In this document: piece after piece, positions 21,036 through 29,692 of the stretch
How the letters are laid out: every line of letters begins with the position of its first letter
Numbering within the stretch: position 1 is the first letter of the stretch
The notes under the pieces: generated by a model
Databases searched by the model: none
What the model was told of the DNA's origin: nothing
The model's input: only the letters and a program-made list of their open reading frames with translations
Translations under genes and position numbers: made by a program
DNA from: an uncultured Clostridia bacterium
Lineage (GTDB): Bacteria > Bacillota > Clostridia > UBA1212 > SIG427
Assembly (NCBI GenBank): GCA_945965275.1
Contig: CAMFNB010000013.1
Location: forward strand, 1 to 35,290
Length of the DNA stretch: 35,290 bases
Direction of reading: 5' to 3'

Positions 21036-22090
21036 GAACCGTTGCGATAAATGCCAGCAGAAAATATGACGTTGTTATCGGACAGGGACTTTTACAGAAT
21101 CTCGGTAAAATGATTTCCGAAGTAACCTCCGGCAGAACAGCGATAATTGTTTCGGACGACAATGTCTTCCCGCTTTACGGCAGCACCGTGAAGGAACAGC
21201 TCCTTTCGGCAGGCTTTGAAATAACGGAATTCGTTTTCCTAAGCGGAGAAAACAGCAAGAACTTAGATACATACGGCAAGCTGCTGAATACAATGTCCGA
21301 AAAGCATCTCACAAGAAACGATGTTGTGGTTGCACTGGGCGGCGGTGTCGTCGGCGACCTTGCGGGTTTTGCTGCAGCAACATATCAAAGAGGAACAGGC
21401 TTCGTACAGGTACCCACTTCTCTTCTTGCTGCGGTTGACTCATCAGTCGGCGGTAAGACAGCAGTTGACCTGCCAAGCGGTAAAAATCAGGTGGGTGCAT
21501 TTTACCAGCCTTCACTTGTTCTCTGCGACACGGACACATTAAAAACCCTGCCCGATGCGGAATACAGAAACGGCTGTGCGGAGATTATCAAATATGCAAT
21601 GATTGAAGACGAAGCTCTCTTTGAAAAAATCAAGGCAACACCTATCAAAGATCAGTACGAAGAAATCATTGAAATCTGCGTAAAGATAAAACAGCTTTAT
21701 GTTGAGTCAGATGAGTTTGACGTCGGAAAAAGAATGTTCTTAAACTTCGGTCACACAATCGGCCACTGCGTCGAAGCATGCAGTAACTATGAAATTCCCC
21801 ACGGACAAGGTGTTGCAATCGGCATGGTTGCAATTACAAAAGCGGCATGGAAAAAAGGCTTTTGCAGCTTAGAGCTTTGCGAAAAGCTGAACGAGCTTAT
21901 CGAATATTACGGCCTGCCGACAAAGCTTCCTTTTACAGCGGAAGAAATGTTCGGAGCATCACTTTCAGACAAAAAGAATTTCGGAAAGAAAATGCGTCTT
22001 ATCGTGCCTGAAAGCATCGGTAAGTGCAGAATAGAAACAATCGGGCAGGATGACTTTATGACCTGGCTGAAAAGCGGAGGTGCCCAGTGA
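21032..22090 (+). CDS. aroB: 3-dehydroquinate synthase
   Basis: Converts DAHP to 3-dehydroquinate, the second shikimate step, with NAD and a divalent metal. 352 residues, normal length. The NAD and active-site motifs are present: ALGGGVVGDLAGF, PTSLLAAVDSSVGGKTAVD and the metal-binding NFGHTIGHCVE and HGQGVAIGM. An ATGA overlap joins it to tyrA, and GGAGGTGG lies within the end of tyrA as the ribosome site. It overlaps aroA by GTGA. Confidence 0.95.
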   Translation: MRTVAINASRKYDVVIGQGLLQNLGKMISEVTSGRTAIIVSDDNVFPLYGSTVKEQLLSAGFEITEFVFLSGENSKNLDTYGKLLNTMSEKHLTRNDVVVALGGGVVGDLAGFAAATYQRGTGFVQVPTSLLAAVDSSVGGKTAVDLPSGKNQVGAFYQPSLVLCDTDTLKTLPDAEYRNGCAEIIKYAMIEDEALFEKIKATPIKDQYEEIIEICVKIKQLYVESDEFDVGKRMFLNFGHTIGHCVEACSNYEIPHGQGVAIGMVAITKAAWKKGFCSLELCEKLNELIEYYGLPTKLPFTAEEMFGASLSDKKNFGKKMRLIVPESIGKCRIETIGQDDFMTWLKSGGAQ

Positions 22091-23340
22091 CTCAAACAAT
22101 AGTCCCGGGAAAAAGAACAGGCACGGTGTCCATTCCTTCTTCAAAATCTGTCGCACACAGATTGCTCATTTGTGCTGCCCTCTCTCATGAATGCAGTACA
22201 CTCACATTAGAAGGAATGTCAAAGGACATCAGCGCAACAATAAGCAGCCTGACTTCTCTCGGTGCTGAATTTGAAAACAGCGCAAAAAACGAGATCAGGA
22301 TTTCTCCGGTAAAAGGCAGCACAGAGGTTTGCAGCCTATGCTGCGGAGAGAGCGGATCAACCTTAAGATTCATGATGCCTGTTGCGGCAGCTCTCGGTAA
22401 AAAGGCAACGTTTCTCATGAGCGGTCTTCTTCCCAGCAGACCCCACGACGTTCTCATTAATGTTCTGGGACAGCACGGCGTCAGGGTTGAAAAAATCGGT
22501 GACACGCTTGTATCAGAAGGAAAGCTTACCGCAGGAACTTTTGAAGTTCCGGGCAATATTTCCTCACAATATATTTCCGGTTTGTTGTTTGCCCTTCCCC
22601 TTCTTGAAGGAGACAGCATAATTGACATATACGGAAAAATCGAATCCTCCGCATACATCGGTATGACAGAGGATGCAATAAAAGCCTTCGGAATCAATTT
22701 CAGAAAAGAAGGCAACAAATATTTCATTCCGGGCAGGCAAAAGTACAGCGCACCGAGTCATTTTACAGCAGAAAAAGACTGGTCCAATGCGGCATTCTTC
22801 CTCTGCATGGGCGCAATGTCAGACAAGGGAATAACACTGACCGGCATGAACATGTCTTCAAGACAGGGCGACAAAAAAATAGCGGATATCTTAAAGCAGT
22901 TCGGTGCGGACATCGAAATCGCAGACGGTGATATTCACATAAAAAAGGGAGAACTTAAAGGCATCACTGTTGACGCGGCAGAGATTCCCGATCTCGTTCC
23001 CACAATCAGCGCACTCGCCCAGGGCGCTTCGGGAACCACACGAATAATCAATGCCCGGAGACTTCGCTTTAAGGAATCAGACAGACTGAAAACAACAGCC
23101 CATATGTTAAATACACTCGGCGGTGCCGTTACCGAAACGGAAGACGGACTTATCATAGAAGGAAAACCGGAACTGGGCGCGGGAACAATCGATCCTGCGA
23201 ACGACCACAGAATTGCAATGTCAGCAGCAGTTGCATCCTGCATCTGCACAGGCGATGTTATAATTCCCGGTTCTGAATGCGTTGAAAAATCATACCCTGA
23301 TTTCTGGCGCGATTTTTACAGCTTGGAGGTTATGCAATGA
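22087..23340 (+). CDS. aroA: 3-phosphoshikimate 1-carboxyvinyltransferase (EPSP synthase)
   Basis: Transfers the enolpyruvyl group of PEP to shikimate 3-phosphate. 417 residues, GTG start overlapping aroB by GTGA, with GGAGG just upstream. Family motifs: SIPSSKSVAHRLLICAAL near the N-terminus (the catalytic SKS), GESGSTLRFMMPVA (the PEP loop), RRLRFKESDRL and DPANDHRIAMSAA. In the PEP loop the usual Gly-Asn-Ala-Gly-Thr is Gly-Glu-Ser-Gly-Ser-Thr, a feature shared with many Clostridial (class II-like) enzymes. It overlaps aroC by ATGA. Confidence 0.95.
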   Translation: MTQTIVPGKRTGTVSIPSSKSVAHRLLICAALSHECSTLTLEGMSKDISATISSLTSLGAEFENSAKNEIRISPVKGSTEVCSLCCGESGSTLRFMMPVAAALGKKATFLMSGLLPSRPHDVLINVLGQHGVRVEKIGDTLVSEGKLTAGTFEVPGNISSQYISGLLFALPLLEGDSIIDIYGKIESSAYIGMTEDAIKAFGINFRKEGNKYFIPGRQKYSAPSHFTAEKDWSNAAFFLCMGAMSDKGITLTGMNMSSRQGDKKIADILKQFGADIEIADGDIHIKKGELKGITVDAAEIPDLVPTISALAQGASGTTRIINARRLRFKESDRLKTTAHMLNTLGGAVTETEDGLIIEGKPELGAGTIDPANDHRIAMSAAVASCICTGDVIIPGSECVEKSYPDFWRDFYSLEVMQ

Positions 23341-24404
23341 GCAGCCATTACGGAGAAAACATTAAACTCACGATTTTCGGTCAGAGCCACTCCCCCGCAA
23401 TCGGAATGACTCTTGAAGGAATTCCCGCAGGTGAGAAAATTGACATGGAAAAGCTCGGCACTTTTCTTGCAAGAAGAGCACCCGGTAAAAATAAATTTTC
23501 CACACCGAGAAAAGAAGCTGACCTGCCTGAATTCGTAAGCGGCATCGTGGGAGACACCACATGCGGAGTTCCGCTCACCGCTCTTATTCACAACACAAAC
23601 ACACGTTCAGGCGATTATTCCGAACTTAAAATCACACCCCGTCCGGGCCACGCGGATTACACGGCCGAGGTAAAATACAAGGGCTGCCAGGACTATGCCG
23701 GCGGCGGACATTTTTCGGGAAGACTTACCGCGCCCCTCTGCATAGCAGGCGGAATTGCAAAACAGCTCCTTGAAAAAGAAGGAATCAGAATTGCAGCAAG
23801 AATTGCAGCAATCGGCGGAATATGTGACGAGGGTGCTCTTACCGAAACTCTCGAAGCTAAGGAGTTCCCTGTTGTCGATGACAGAAAGGGAGAGGAAATG
23901 CGTGCACTCATCGCAGAAAAAAGAGCTGTCGGCGACTCAGTCGGCGGAATCGTTGAGTGTGTTGTAACCGGACTTCCCGCAGGACTGGGCGACCCCATGT
24001 TTGACGGTATGGAAAACAGAATCGCACAGATTGTATTCGGTATCCCGGCGGTAAAAGGACTTGAGTTCGGCGCAGGCTTCTCAGTTGCGGAAATGACCGG
24101 CAGTCAGTGCAATGACGCATACTGTCTCGAAAGCGGAACGGTAAAAACAAAGACTAACAACTGCGGAGGAATTTTAGGAGGAATCACAAACGGCATGCCT
24201 CTTACATTCAAAGCAGCATTCAAGCCCACACCTTCAATTGCAATGACACAGGAAAGTGTGAATTTGGAAGAAGGAAAAGAAACAGAGCTTTCAGTTAAAG
24301 GAAGACACGATCCATGTATCGTGCCGCGCGCAGTGCCCGTTGTTGAAGCGGCGGCAGCACTCGCAGTATATGATGCACTACTCGGAAGGAGAAAAGAAAT
24401 ATAA
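23337..24404 (+). CDS. aroC: Chorismate synthase
   Basis: Removes phosphate from EPSP to make chorismate, using reduced FMN. 355 residues. Motifs: GQSHSPAIGMTLEGIPAG (catalytic His), then RPGHADY and GGGHFSGRLTAPLCIAGGIA; the C-terminal region has GGILGGITNGMPL and GRHDPCIVPRAVPV. All are normal for the family. ATGA overlap with aroA, preceded by GGAGG. The TAATG junction with pheA shares one base. FMN reduction is presumably supplied by other cell flavoproteins, as no reductase domain is fused. Confidence 0.96.
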   Translation: MSSHYGENIKLTIFGQSHSPAIGMTLEGIPAGEKIDMEKLGTFLARRAPGKNKFSTPRKEADLPEFVSGIVGDTTCGVPLTALIHNTNTRSGDYSELKITPRPGHADYTAEVKYKGCQDYAGGGHFSGRLTAPLCIAGGIAKQLLEKEGIRIAARIAAIGGICDEGALTETLEAKEFPVVDDRKGEEMRALIAEKRAVGDSVGGIVECVVTGLPAGLGDPMFDGMENRIAQIVFGIPAVKGLEFGAGFSVAEMTGSQCNDAYCLESGTVKTKTNNCGGILGGITNGMPLTFKAAFKPTPSIAMTQESVNLEEGKETELSVKGRHDPCIVPRAVPVVEAAAALAVYDALLGRRKEI

Positions 24405-25546
24405 TGAGTACCGGGGAATATCGTAAACAGATTGATGAAATTGATGACCAGATTATCAGTCTCTTCGCAAAAAGAATGGAAGTTGCTTCACATATAGCTG
24501 AGGAAAAAAAGAAAAACAATCTTCCGGTTTTAGATTCGAAGAGAGAGCGTGAGAAGCTTCTTGACATCATTGACAAGACGCCTGAGGAAATAAAGGAATA
24601 TTCTCCTCTTCTCTACTCCCTTATCTTTGAAATAAGCAGAAGCTATCAGAATAAAATCATCGGAGCAAACGATGAACTCACAAACAAAATCAAGGGAGCC
24701 ATTGAAGGCACGGCTCAGCTTTTCCCAGACAATGTAAGCGTTGCCTGTCAGGGTGTTGAAGGCGCAAACTCACAGATTGCCTGTGACAAGCTCTTCAAGT
24801 ATCCGAGAATTTTATATTTTTCAAACTTTGAAGCTGTTTTCTCTGCCATTGAAAAGGGTCTTTGCAGGTACGGTGTAATTCCGCTTGAGAACAGCACCGC
24901 AGGTTCTGTTAACTCAGTATACGATTTGATGATGGAGCACAAGTTCAGCATCGTAAGAAGTATCAGAGCAAAAATCACTCACAACCTTTTGGTTAAGCCG
25001 GGTACAAAGCTTGAAGACATAAAGGTTATCTATTCTCATGAGCAGGCAATTAACCAAAGCTCTGTATTTCTCAGTACTCTTAAGAATGTTCAGATTATTC
25101 CCTGCGAGAACACTGCAGTAGCCGCAAAGAAGGTTTCCGAATCAACGGATAATTCAGTTGCTGCTCTTGCTTCAATTCAGTGTATGAAATATTACGGACT
25201 GGAGTGCCTTAAAGAGTCTGTTCAAAACACAGACAACAACTACACCAGATTCATCTGTATTTCAAAAAATCTTGAAATCTATCCCGGAGCTGACAGAACA
25301 AGTATCATGCTTACTCTTCCTCACGAGCCCGGTTCACTTTATAAAATGCTTTCAAGATTTTATGCTCTTGATATAAACCTTATTAAGCTTGAAAGCCGTC
25401 CGCTCCCGAACAAAGAATTTGAATTCATGTTCTACTTCGATTTGGAAACTCCTGTTTACTCACCGAAGTTCCTTCAGCTCATGGGCGAGCTTCCTTCAAT
25501 CTGCGACTCTTTCCAGTACTTAGGAAGTTATAACGAGGTAATTTAA
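24404..25546 (+). CDS. pheA: Bifunctional chorismate mutase-prephenate dehydratase (P-protein)
   Basis: Makes prephenate and then phenylpyruvate for phenylalanine synthesis. 380 residues in three domains. An AroQ-class chorismate mutase is at the N-terminus (about 1-88; YRKQIDEIDDQIISLFAKRM), a prephenate dehydratase follows (about 105-285; VACQGVEGANSQIA, IPLENSTAGSV, NYTRFICIS), and an ACT domain closes the protein (about 295-372; LPHEPGSLYKML, KLESRP). The ESRP-type motif in the ACT domain is associated with Phe feedback inhibition. The mutase also supplies prephenate for tyrA, which lacks its own. It starts at the aroC stop (TAATG) and ends directly before the aroE/aroK fusion. Confidence 0.95.
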   Translation: MSTGEYRKQIDEIDDQIISLFAKRMEVASHIAEEKKKNNLPVLDSKREREKLLDIIDKTPEEIKEYSPLLYSLIFEISRSYQNKIIGANDELTNKIKGAIEGTAQLFPDNVSVACQGVEGANSQIACDKLFKYPRILYFSNFEAVFSAIEKGLCRYGVIPLENSTAGSVNSVYDLMMEHKFSIVRSIRAKITHNLLVKPGTKLEDIKVIYSHEQAINQSSVFLSTLKNVQIIPCENTAVAAKKVSESTDNSVAALASIQCMKYYGLECLKESVQNTDNNYTRFICISKNLEIYPGADRTSIMLTLPHEPGSLYKMLSRFYALDINLIKLESRPLPNKEFEFMFYFDLETPVYSPKFLQLMGELPSICDSFQYLGSYNEVI

Positions 25547-26791
25547 ATGGCTCGTTGCGGACTTCTCGGAGAAAAATTAGGCCACAGCTACTCACCGTTC
25601 ATTCACAATATGCTCGGTGACTATTCCTATGAGATTTTCGAGCGGTCTCCGGAATCAGTTGAAGATTTCATAAAAAACGGCGACTGGAACGGACTTAATG
25701 TAACAATTCCGTACAAGAAAACAGTCTTTCCGTTCATGGACAAAATCGGTGACTTCGCTCAGAAAACAGGCAGCATAAATGTTATCGTAAGAAAACCTGA
25801 CGGAACGCTTTACGGAGACAATACGGATGTATACGGATTCATCAAGCTCGTTGAGCTTTCAAAGATTGATGTTTCCGGTAAAAAGACTCTTGTCCTCGGC
25901 AACGGCGGTGCAGCTACCGCGGTAATCGTCGGTCTTAAAGAGCTTGGTGCCGTTCCTGTTATCATCAGCAGGTCCGGTGAATTCAATTATAATAACCTGG
26001 AACTTAACTACGATGCCGAAGTTATCGTAAACACCACTCCCGTCGGCATGTACCCGAATACCGGAAAAGCACCCCTTGACCTCGCACCTTTCAAAAACCT
26101 CAAGGGTGTAATTGACATCATCTACAACCCTGCAAGGCCCGAGCTTCTTCTCCAGGCAGAAAGACTCGGCATTCCCTGTATAAGCGGATTATACATGCTG
26201 GTTGCACAGGCCAAGAAAGCAGCGGAGATTTTTACGGGAAAAGAAATCGACGACAATAAAACAGATGAAATTTTCCACGCAATGATTCGCAGGCTTCAGA
26301 ACATTGTTCTCATAGGAATGCCCGGCTGCGGTAAAAGCACAATTGCAAGAGAAATCACTGAATGCACCGACAGAGCTCTGTTTGACGCGGATGATGAAAT
26401 TGAAAAGACTGCAGGCATGTCACCTGCACAAATTATTAAAGAAAAAGGCGAAGATGAATTCAGAAGAATCGAAAGCAGCGTTCTCTTAGAACTCGGTAAA
26501 AAATCAGGTGCCGTAATTGCCACCGGCGGCGGTGCAGTGGTACGTGCGGAAAACTATGATTACCTTCACCAGAACGGCATCATCGTCTGGCTTCGCAGAG
26601 ATCTCTCACTTTTACCGTCAAATGGAAGACCGCTCTCTCAGCAGAAGGGCCTTGAAAGACTTTTTGATGAAAGAGCTCCTCTTTACGAAAAATTTGCGGA
26701 TATCACAATCAGACTTGGTGAAAAACACTCAATATCTGATATACTTGACACCGTGTATAAGGAGTTAGTAAATGAAAATACTTGTAATTAA
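25547..26791 (+). CDS. Fused shikimate dehydrogenase-shikimate kinase
   Basis: 414 residues, two consecutive shikimate steps in one chain. AroE domain (about 1-240): GLLGEKLGHSYSPFIHN, catalytic Lys57 in NVTIPYKK, Asp94 in GDNTDVYG, the NADP loop LGNGGAATAV and NTTPVGMYP. AroK domain (about 250-408): Walker A GMPGCGKST (257-265), DADDEIE for shikimate binding, and the substrate/lid motifs FRRIES and TGGGAVV. All catalytic residues of both halves are visible. The order AroE-AroK would pass shikimate from the N-terminal to the C-terminal active site. The gene abuts pheA and overlaps aroQ by 20 bp. I saw no frameshift, so it is a true fusion. Confidence 0.94.
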   Translation: MARCGLLGEKLGHSYSPFIHNMLGDYSYEIFERSPESVEDFIKNGDWNGLNVTIPYKKTVFPFMDKIGDFAQKTGSINVIVRKPDGTLYGDNTDVYGFIKLVELSKIDVSGKKTLVLGNGGAATAVIVGLKELGAVPVIISRSGEFNYNNLELNYDAEVIVNTTPVGMYPNTGKAPLDLAPFKNLKGVIDIIYNPARPELLLQAERLGIPCISGLYMLVAQAKKAAEIFTGKEIDDNKTDEIFHAMIRRLQNIVLIGMPGCGKSTIAREITECTDRALFDADDEIEKTAGMSPAQIIKEKGEDEFRRIESSVLLELGKKSGAVIATGGGAVVRAENYDYLHQNGIIVWLRRDLSLLPSNGRPLSQQKGLERLFDERAPLYEKFADITIRLGEKHSISDILDTVYKELVNENTCN

Positions 26792-27212
26792 CGGACCTAA
26801 TATTAATATGCTTGGAATTCGCGAACCTGCAGTTTACGGTTCACAGGACTACAATGCCCTTCTCTCTTTTATCAGGAAAACATGTGAGGAAGAAGGAATC
26901 GAGGTTGAGTGTTTCCAGTCAAATCACGAAGGCGACATCGTTGATAAGATTCAGGCCGCCTTTAACGTGTTCGACGGAATCGTAATTAACCCTGCGGCAT
27001 ACACTCATACAAGCGTTGCAATCTTAGACGCACTCAAGGCAGTGGGACTTCCTACAGTTGAAGTTCACATCTCTGATGTGTCAACAAGAGAAGACTTCCG
27101 ACAGATTTCATACGCCGGAAAGGCCTGCATTAAAACATACATGGGTCTCGGCTTTGAAGGATACAGACAGGCAATTCTTTATCTGAAAGGATACTTGGGT
27201 GAGCAGAAATGA
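26772..27212 (+). CDS. aroQ: Type II 3-dehydroquinate dehydratase
   Basis: Dehydrates 3-dehydroquinate to 3-dehydroshikimate, the third shikimate step. 146 residues, the usual size of the dodecameric type II enzyme. The markers are NGPNINMLGIREPAVYG with catalytic Tyr22, NPAAYTHTSVAI (Asn73, His79) and VEVHISD (His99). It overlaps the aroE/aroK gene by 20 bp, with AAGGAG inside that gene as the ribosome site. Its stop is overlapped by a 26-codon ORF. With this gene every step from PEP and erythrose 4-phosphate to chorismate is encoded in the operon. Confidence 0.95.
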   Translation: MKILVINGPNINMLGIREPAVYGSQDYNALLSFIRKTCEEEGIEVECFQSNHEGDIVDKIQAAFNVFDGIVINPAAYTHTSVAILDALKAVGLPTVEVHISDVSTREDFRQISYAGKACIKTYMGLGFEGYRQAILYLKGYLGEQK

Positions 27213-27289
27213 AAATCAAGACAATCCTGAACAGTTTGTTCATTTTAAATAAAAGGTGGCGCAAGGCGCCGAATATTGCAGCATGGTAG
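27209..27289 (+). CDS. Small ORF with Trp codons between aroQ and trpB2, possible leader peptide
   Basis: The ATG overlaps the aroQ stop (ATGA) and a 26-codon frame runs to TAG at 27287-27289. It starts MKIKTILNSLFILNKRWRKA and ends with Trp as its last codon, so 2 of 26 residues are Trp. GGGTGAG in the end of aroQ could serve as its ribosome site. The hairpin GGCGC-AAG-GCGCC (27258-27270) overlaps the first Trp codon. There is no T-run, so it is not a classical attenuator; translational coupling to trpB2 would be the possible role. It may also be meaningless spacer. Confidence 0.35.
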   Translation: MKIKTILNSLFILNKRWRKAPNIAAW

Positions 27290-27327
27290 AACGTGAAGAA
27301 AATACAAAACAGAAAGGAAAAATTATC

Positions 27328-28692
27328 ATGAATGAAATACCATACAAAATTTATTTAACAGAAGACGAGATGCCTAAGGCATGGTACAATTTAAGATCGG
27401 CTATGAAGAACAAGCCGGCTCCGTTACTTAATCCGGGCACACACGAACCAATGAAGGCAGAAGAGCTTGCTCCTGTTTTCTGTGAGGAACTCATCAAGCA
27501 GGAACTCGACAACGATACAGAGTACTTCCCGATTCCGGATGAGATTTACAACTTCTACAAAATGTTCCGTCCTTCACCGCTCGTAAGAGCATACTTCCTT
27601 GAGAAGGCTCTCGGAACACCCGCAAAGATTTACTATAAGTTCGAAGGTAACAACACCAGCGGTTCTCACAAGTTAAACTCGGCCATCGCTCAGGCATATT
27701 ATGCAAAGAAGCAGGGACTTAAGGGTGTTACAACTGAAACAGGCGCAGGACAGTGGGGAACAGCTCTTTCAATGGCATGTTCATATTTCGGTCTTGACTG
27801 TAAGGTTTACATGGTTAAGGTATCATACGAGCAGAAGCCGTTCAGACGTGAAGTTATGAGAACATACGGTGCTGACGTTACTCCTTCTCCTTCAATGACA
27901 ACAAATATCGGTAAAAAGATCCTCGAAGCTCATCCCGGAACAACAGGAAGCCTTGGTTGTGCAATTTCAGAAGCTGTTGAAGTTGCAACATCAACGCCGG
28001 GATACAGATATGTTCTCGGAAGTGTTCTTAACCAGGTTCTCCTTCACCAGAGTATCATTGGTCTTGAGACGCAGGCAGCACTTGATAAGTACGGCGAAAA
28101 GCCTGACATCGTAATCGGTTGCGCAGGCGGCGGTTCTAACCTCGGCGGTCTTATCGCTCCTTTCATGAGAGATAAGATTAACGGAGACCTTGATTGCCGG
28201 ATCATCGCAGTCGAGCCTGCATCATGCCCTTCACTTACACGTGGTGTTTATGCTTACGACTTCTGCGATACCGGTATGGTTTGTCCTCTTGCAAAGATGT
28301 ACACCCTGGGAAGCAACTTCATTCCTTCAGCTAACCACGCAGGCGGATTAAGATATCACGGTATGAGTTCAACACTTTCACAGCTTTACGACGACGGTCT
28401 CATGGAAGCAAGATCAGTTGTACAGACAGATGTATTCAAGGCAGCTGAGCAGTTCGCAAGAGTTGAAGGTATACTTCCTGCTCCTGAGAGCTCACATGCA
28501 ATCAAGGTTGCAATCGACGAGGCTCTTAAGTGTAAAGAAACAGGCGAAGCAAAGACAATCGTATTCGGTCTTACAGGTACAGGTTACTTCGACCTTGTTG
28601 CTTACCAGAAGTTCCACGACGGCGATATGTCAGACTACATCCCGACAGATGAAGATCTTCAGAAGAGCTTCGACACTCTTCCGAAAACCTGA
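27328..28692 (+). CDS. trpB: TrpB2-type tryptophan synthase beta chain
   Basis: PLP enzyme joining indole and serine to make tryptophan. 454 residues from the ATG at 27328, which follows AGAAAGGA; the longer frame from GTG 27256 has no matching ribosome site or family similarity. The PLP Lys is in NNTSGSHKLNSA and the phosphate cup in GCAGGGSNLGG; ETGAGQWGTALS is the indole-site Glu loop. The length, the N-terminal extension (YKIYLTEDEMPKAWYN) and the motif spacing fit the TrpB2 group, which acts without a TrpA subunit. No trpA, trpC, trpD or trpE is in the window, so it likely salvages free indole. A terminator follows. Confidence 0.92.
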   Translation: MNEIPYKIYLTEDEMPKAWYNLRSAMKNKPAPLLNPGTHEPMKAEELAPVFCEELIKQELDNDTEYFPIPDEIYNFYKMFRPSPLVRAYFLEKALGTPAKIYYKFEGNNTSGSHKLNSAIAQAYYAKKQGLKGVTTETGAGQWGTALSMACSYFGLDCKVYMVKVSYEQKPFRREVMRTYGADVTPSPSMTTNIGKKILEAHPGTTGSLGCAISEAVEVATSTPGYRYVLGSVLNQVLLHQSIIGLETQAALDKYGEKPDIVIGCAGGGSNLGGLIAPFMRDKINGDLDCRIIAVEPASCPSLTRGVYAYDFCDTGMVCPLAKMYTLGSNFIPSANHAGGLRYHGMSSTLSQLYDDGLMEARSVVQTDVFKAAEQFARVEGILPAPESSHAIKVAIDEALKCKETGEAKTIVFGLTGTGYFDLVAYQKFHDGDMSDYIPTDEDLQKSFDTLPKT

Positions 28693-28709
28693 TTTGATTT
28701 TTAATTCAA

Positions 28710-28741
28710 GGCAGGTGTTCATTTCGGGCACCTGTCTTTTT
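28710..28741 (+). terminator. Terminator of the aromatic operon
   Basis: GGCAGGTG (28710-28717) pairs with CACCTGTC (28729-28736), 8 bp with one G-U, followed by TTTTTG. It lies 17 bp after the trpB2 stop. Confidence 0.85.
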
Positions 28742-28748
28742 GTGTAGC

Positions 28749-28777
28749 AAAAACCCCGAAGCCGTATGACTTCGGGG
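28749..28777 (-). terminator. Terminator of the sigma-fakA-plsC-fakB operon
   Basis: On the minus strand CCCCGAAG (from 28777) pairs with CTTCGGGG (to 28754) around an 8-base loop, followed by TTTTT (28753-28749). It lies 20 bp past the DegV stop and faces the aromatic operon terminator. Confidence 0.9.
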
Positions 28778-28797
28778 AGGCTGTATGTCAGAAATAA

Positions 28798-29664
28798 TTA
28801 TCTCTTCTTACCTACAAAGAACAAAGCGAGTGTTCCCGGACCTGAGTGTGAACCGATAACAGGACCGACACTTGAAATGCTTGTTGCCTTTACGCCGTTC
28901 TTTGCAGCGATAAGCGCCTCAACTGTCTTAGCATCTTCAAGACAGTCACCGTGAGAAATGAAATACGGCTGGCTTGTCGGGTCTTCTGCAAGCTCGTAAT
29001 ACTTATCTGCAAGAGCCTTGAGTGCAAGCTTTCTTCCTCTTACCTTTGACATGCTGATAAGATGTCCGTCATCATCAACATGAAGTACAGGCTTAATATC
29101 AAGCACTGTAGCGGCAAATGCAGCTGCGGCACTTACTCTTCCGCCGCGCTTTAAATATACAAGATCATTTACGGTGAACCAGTGGCAAAGCTTTGGTGCG
29201 ATTTCCGAAAGGTACTTTTTGTTTTCTTCAAATGATGCTCCTTCCTTTTTCTTTTCAACCGCATACCATACCATAAAACCTTCGCCTGCTGATGCACATT
29301 TTGAATCAAGTACGAATACTTCTCTGTCCGGGAATTCTTCTTTTAATTCCTCTGCAGCAATCTTTGCAGAATTGCTTGTTGTTGAAAGACCTGATGAAAG
29401 ATCGATAAAGATGACGTCCAAACCCTGTGAAAGAGGCTGTGTGAACATTTCCTTAAAGCCCTCCGGGTTAACAGCTGCTGTCTGGAATACAACGCCGTCT
29501 CTCATCTTTGCATAGAACTCATCAATTGCCATGTCTTTGCTTGTAAACGCTTCGTCTTTTTCGGCTCTTTTGAATGTAAGTTCTCTCCATTCAACACCCC
29601 ACTGCTGAAGTGTTTCGAGAGGCAAGTCGCATCCTGAGTCTGTCATAATTACATAATCGCCCAT
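28798..29664 (-). CDS. DegV family fatty-acid-binding protein (FakB-like), copy 2
   Basis: 288 residues, complete DegV fold: VIMTDSGCDLP (5-15), the ligand-site motifs FQTAAVNPEGF (60-70) and LSSGLSTTSN (89-98), VYLKRGGRVSAAAAF and a final SVGPVIGSHSGPG. The last motif, with HSGPG, is the normal C-terminal fatty-acid-site signature; the other DegV protein in the window has CGVNIGPG instead. It binds a fatty acid and delivers it to FakA. GGAGAAAA precedes the ATG, 28 bp after the plsC stop. It is the last gene of the sigma-fakA-plsC-fakB operon. Its partner is probably the FakA at 30435-32072. Confidence 0.92.
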   Translation of the reverse strand: MGDYVIMTDSGCDLPLETLQQWGVEWRELTFKRAEKDEAFTSKDMAIDEFYAKMRDGVVFQTAAVNPEGFKEMFTQPLSQGLDVIFIDLSSGLSTTSNSAKIAAEELKEEFPDREVFVLDSKCASAGEGFMVWYAVEKKKEGASFEENKKYLSEIAPKLCHWFTVNDLVYLKRGGRVSAAAAFAATVLDIKPVLHVDDDGHLISMSKVRGRKLALKALADKYYELAEDPTSQPYFISHGDCLEDAKTVEALIAAKNGVKATSISSVGPVIGSHSGPGTLALFFVGKKR

Positions 29665-29692
29665 ACTATTTTCTCCTTGAATATATTTAAAT

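Noticed and set aside
27240-27290. AAGGTGGCGC looks a little like the T-box core AGGGTGGNACCGCG.
   Set aside because: There is no stem I or specifier loop in the short aroQ-trpB2 gap, the core is poorly matched, and no terminator follows. Chance similarity plus a small hairpin is more likely.
27256-27327. N-terminal extension of trpB2 from a GTG at 27256.
   Set aside because: The extra 24 residues do not resemble the family, the GTG lies in a hairpin, and a good ribosome site precedes the ATG at 27328.
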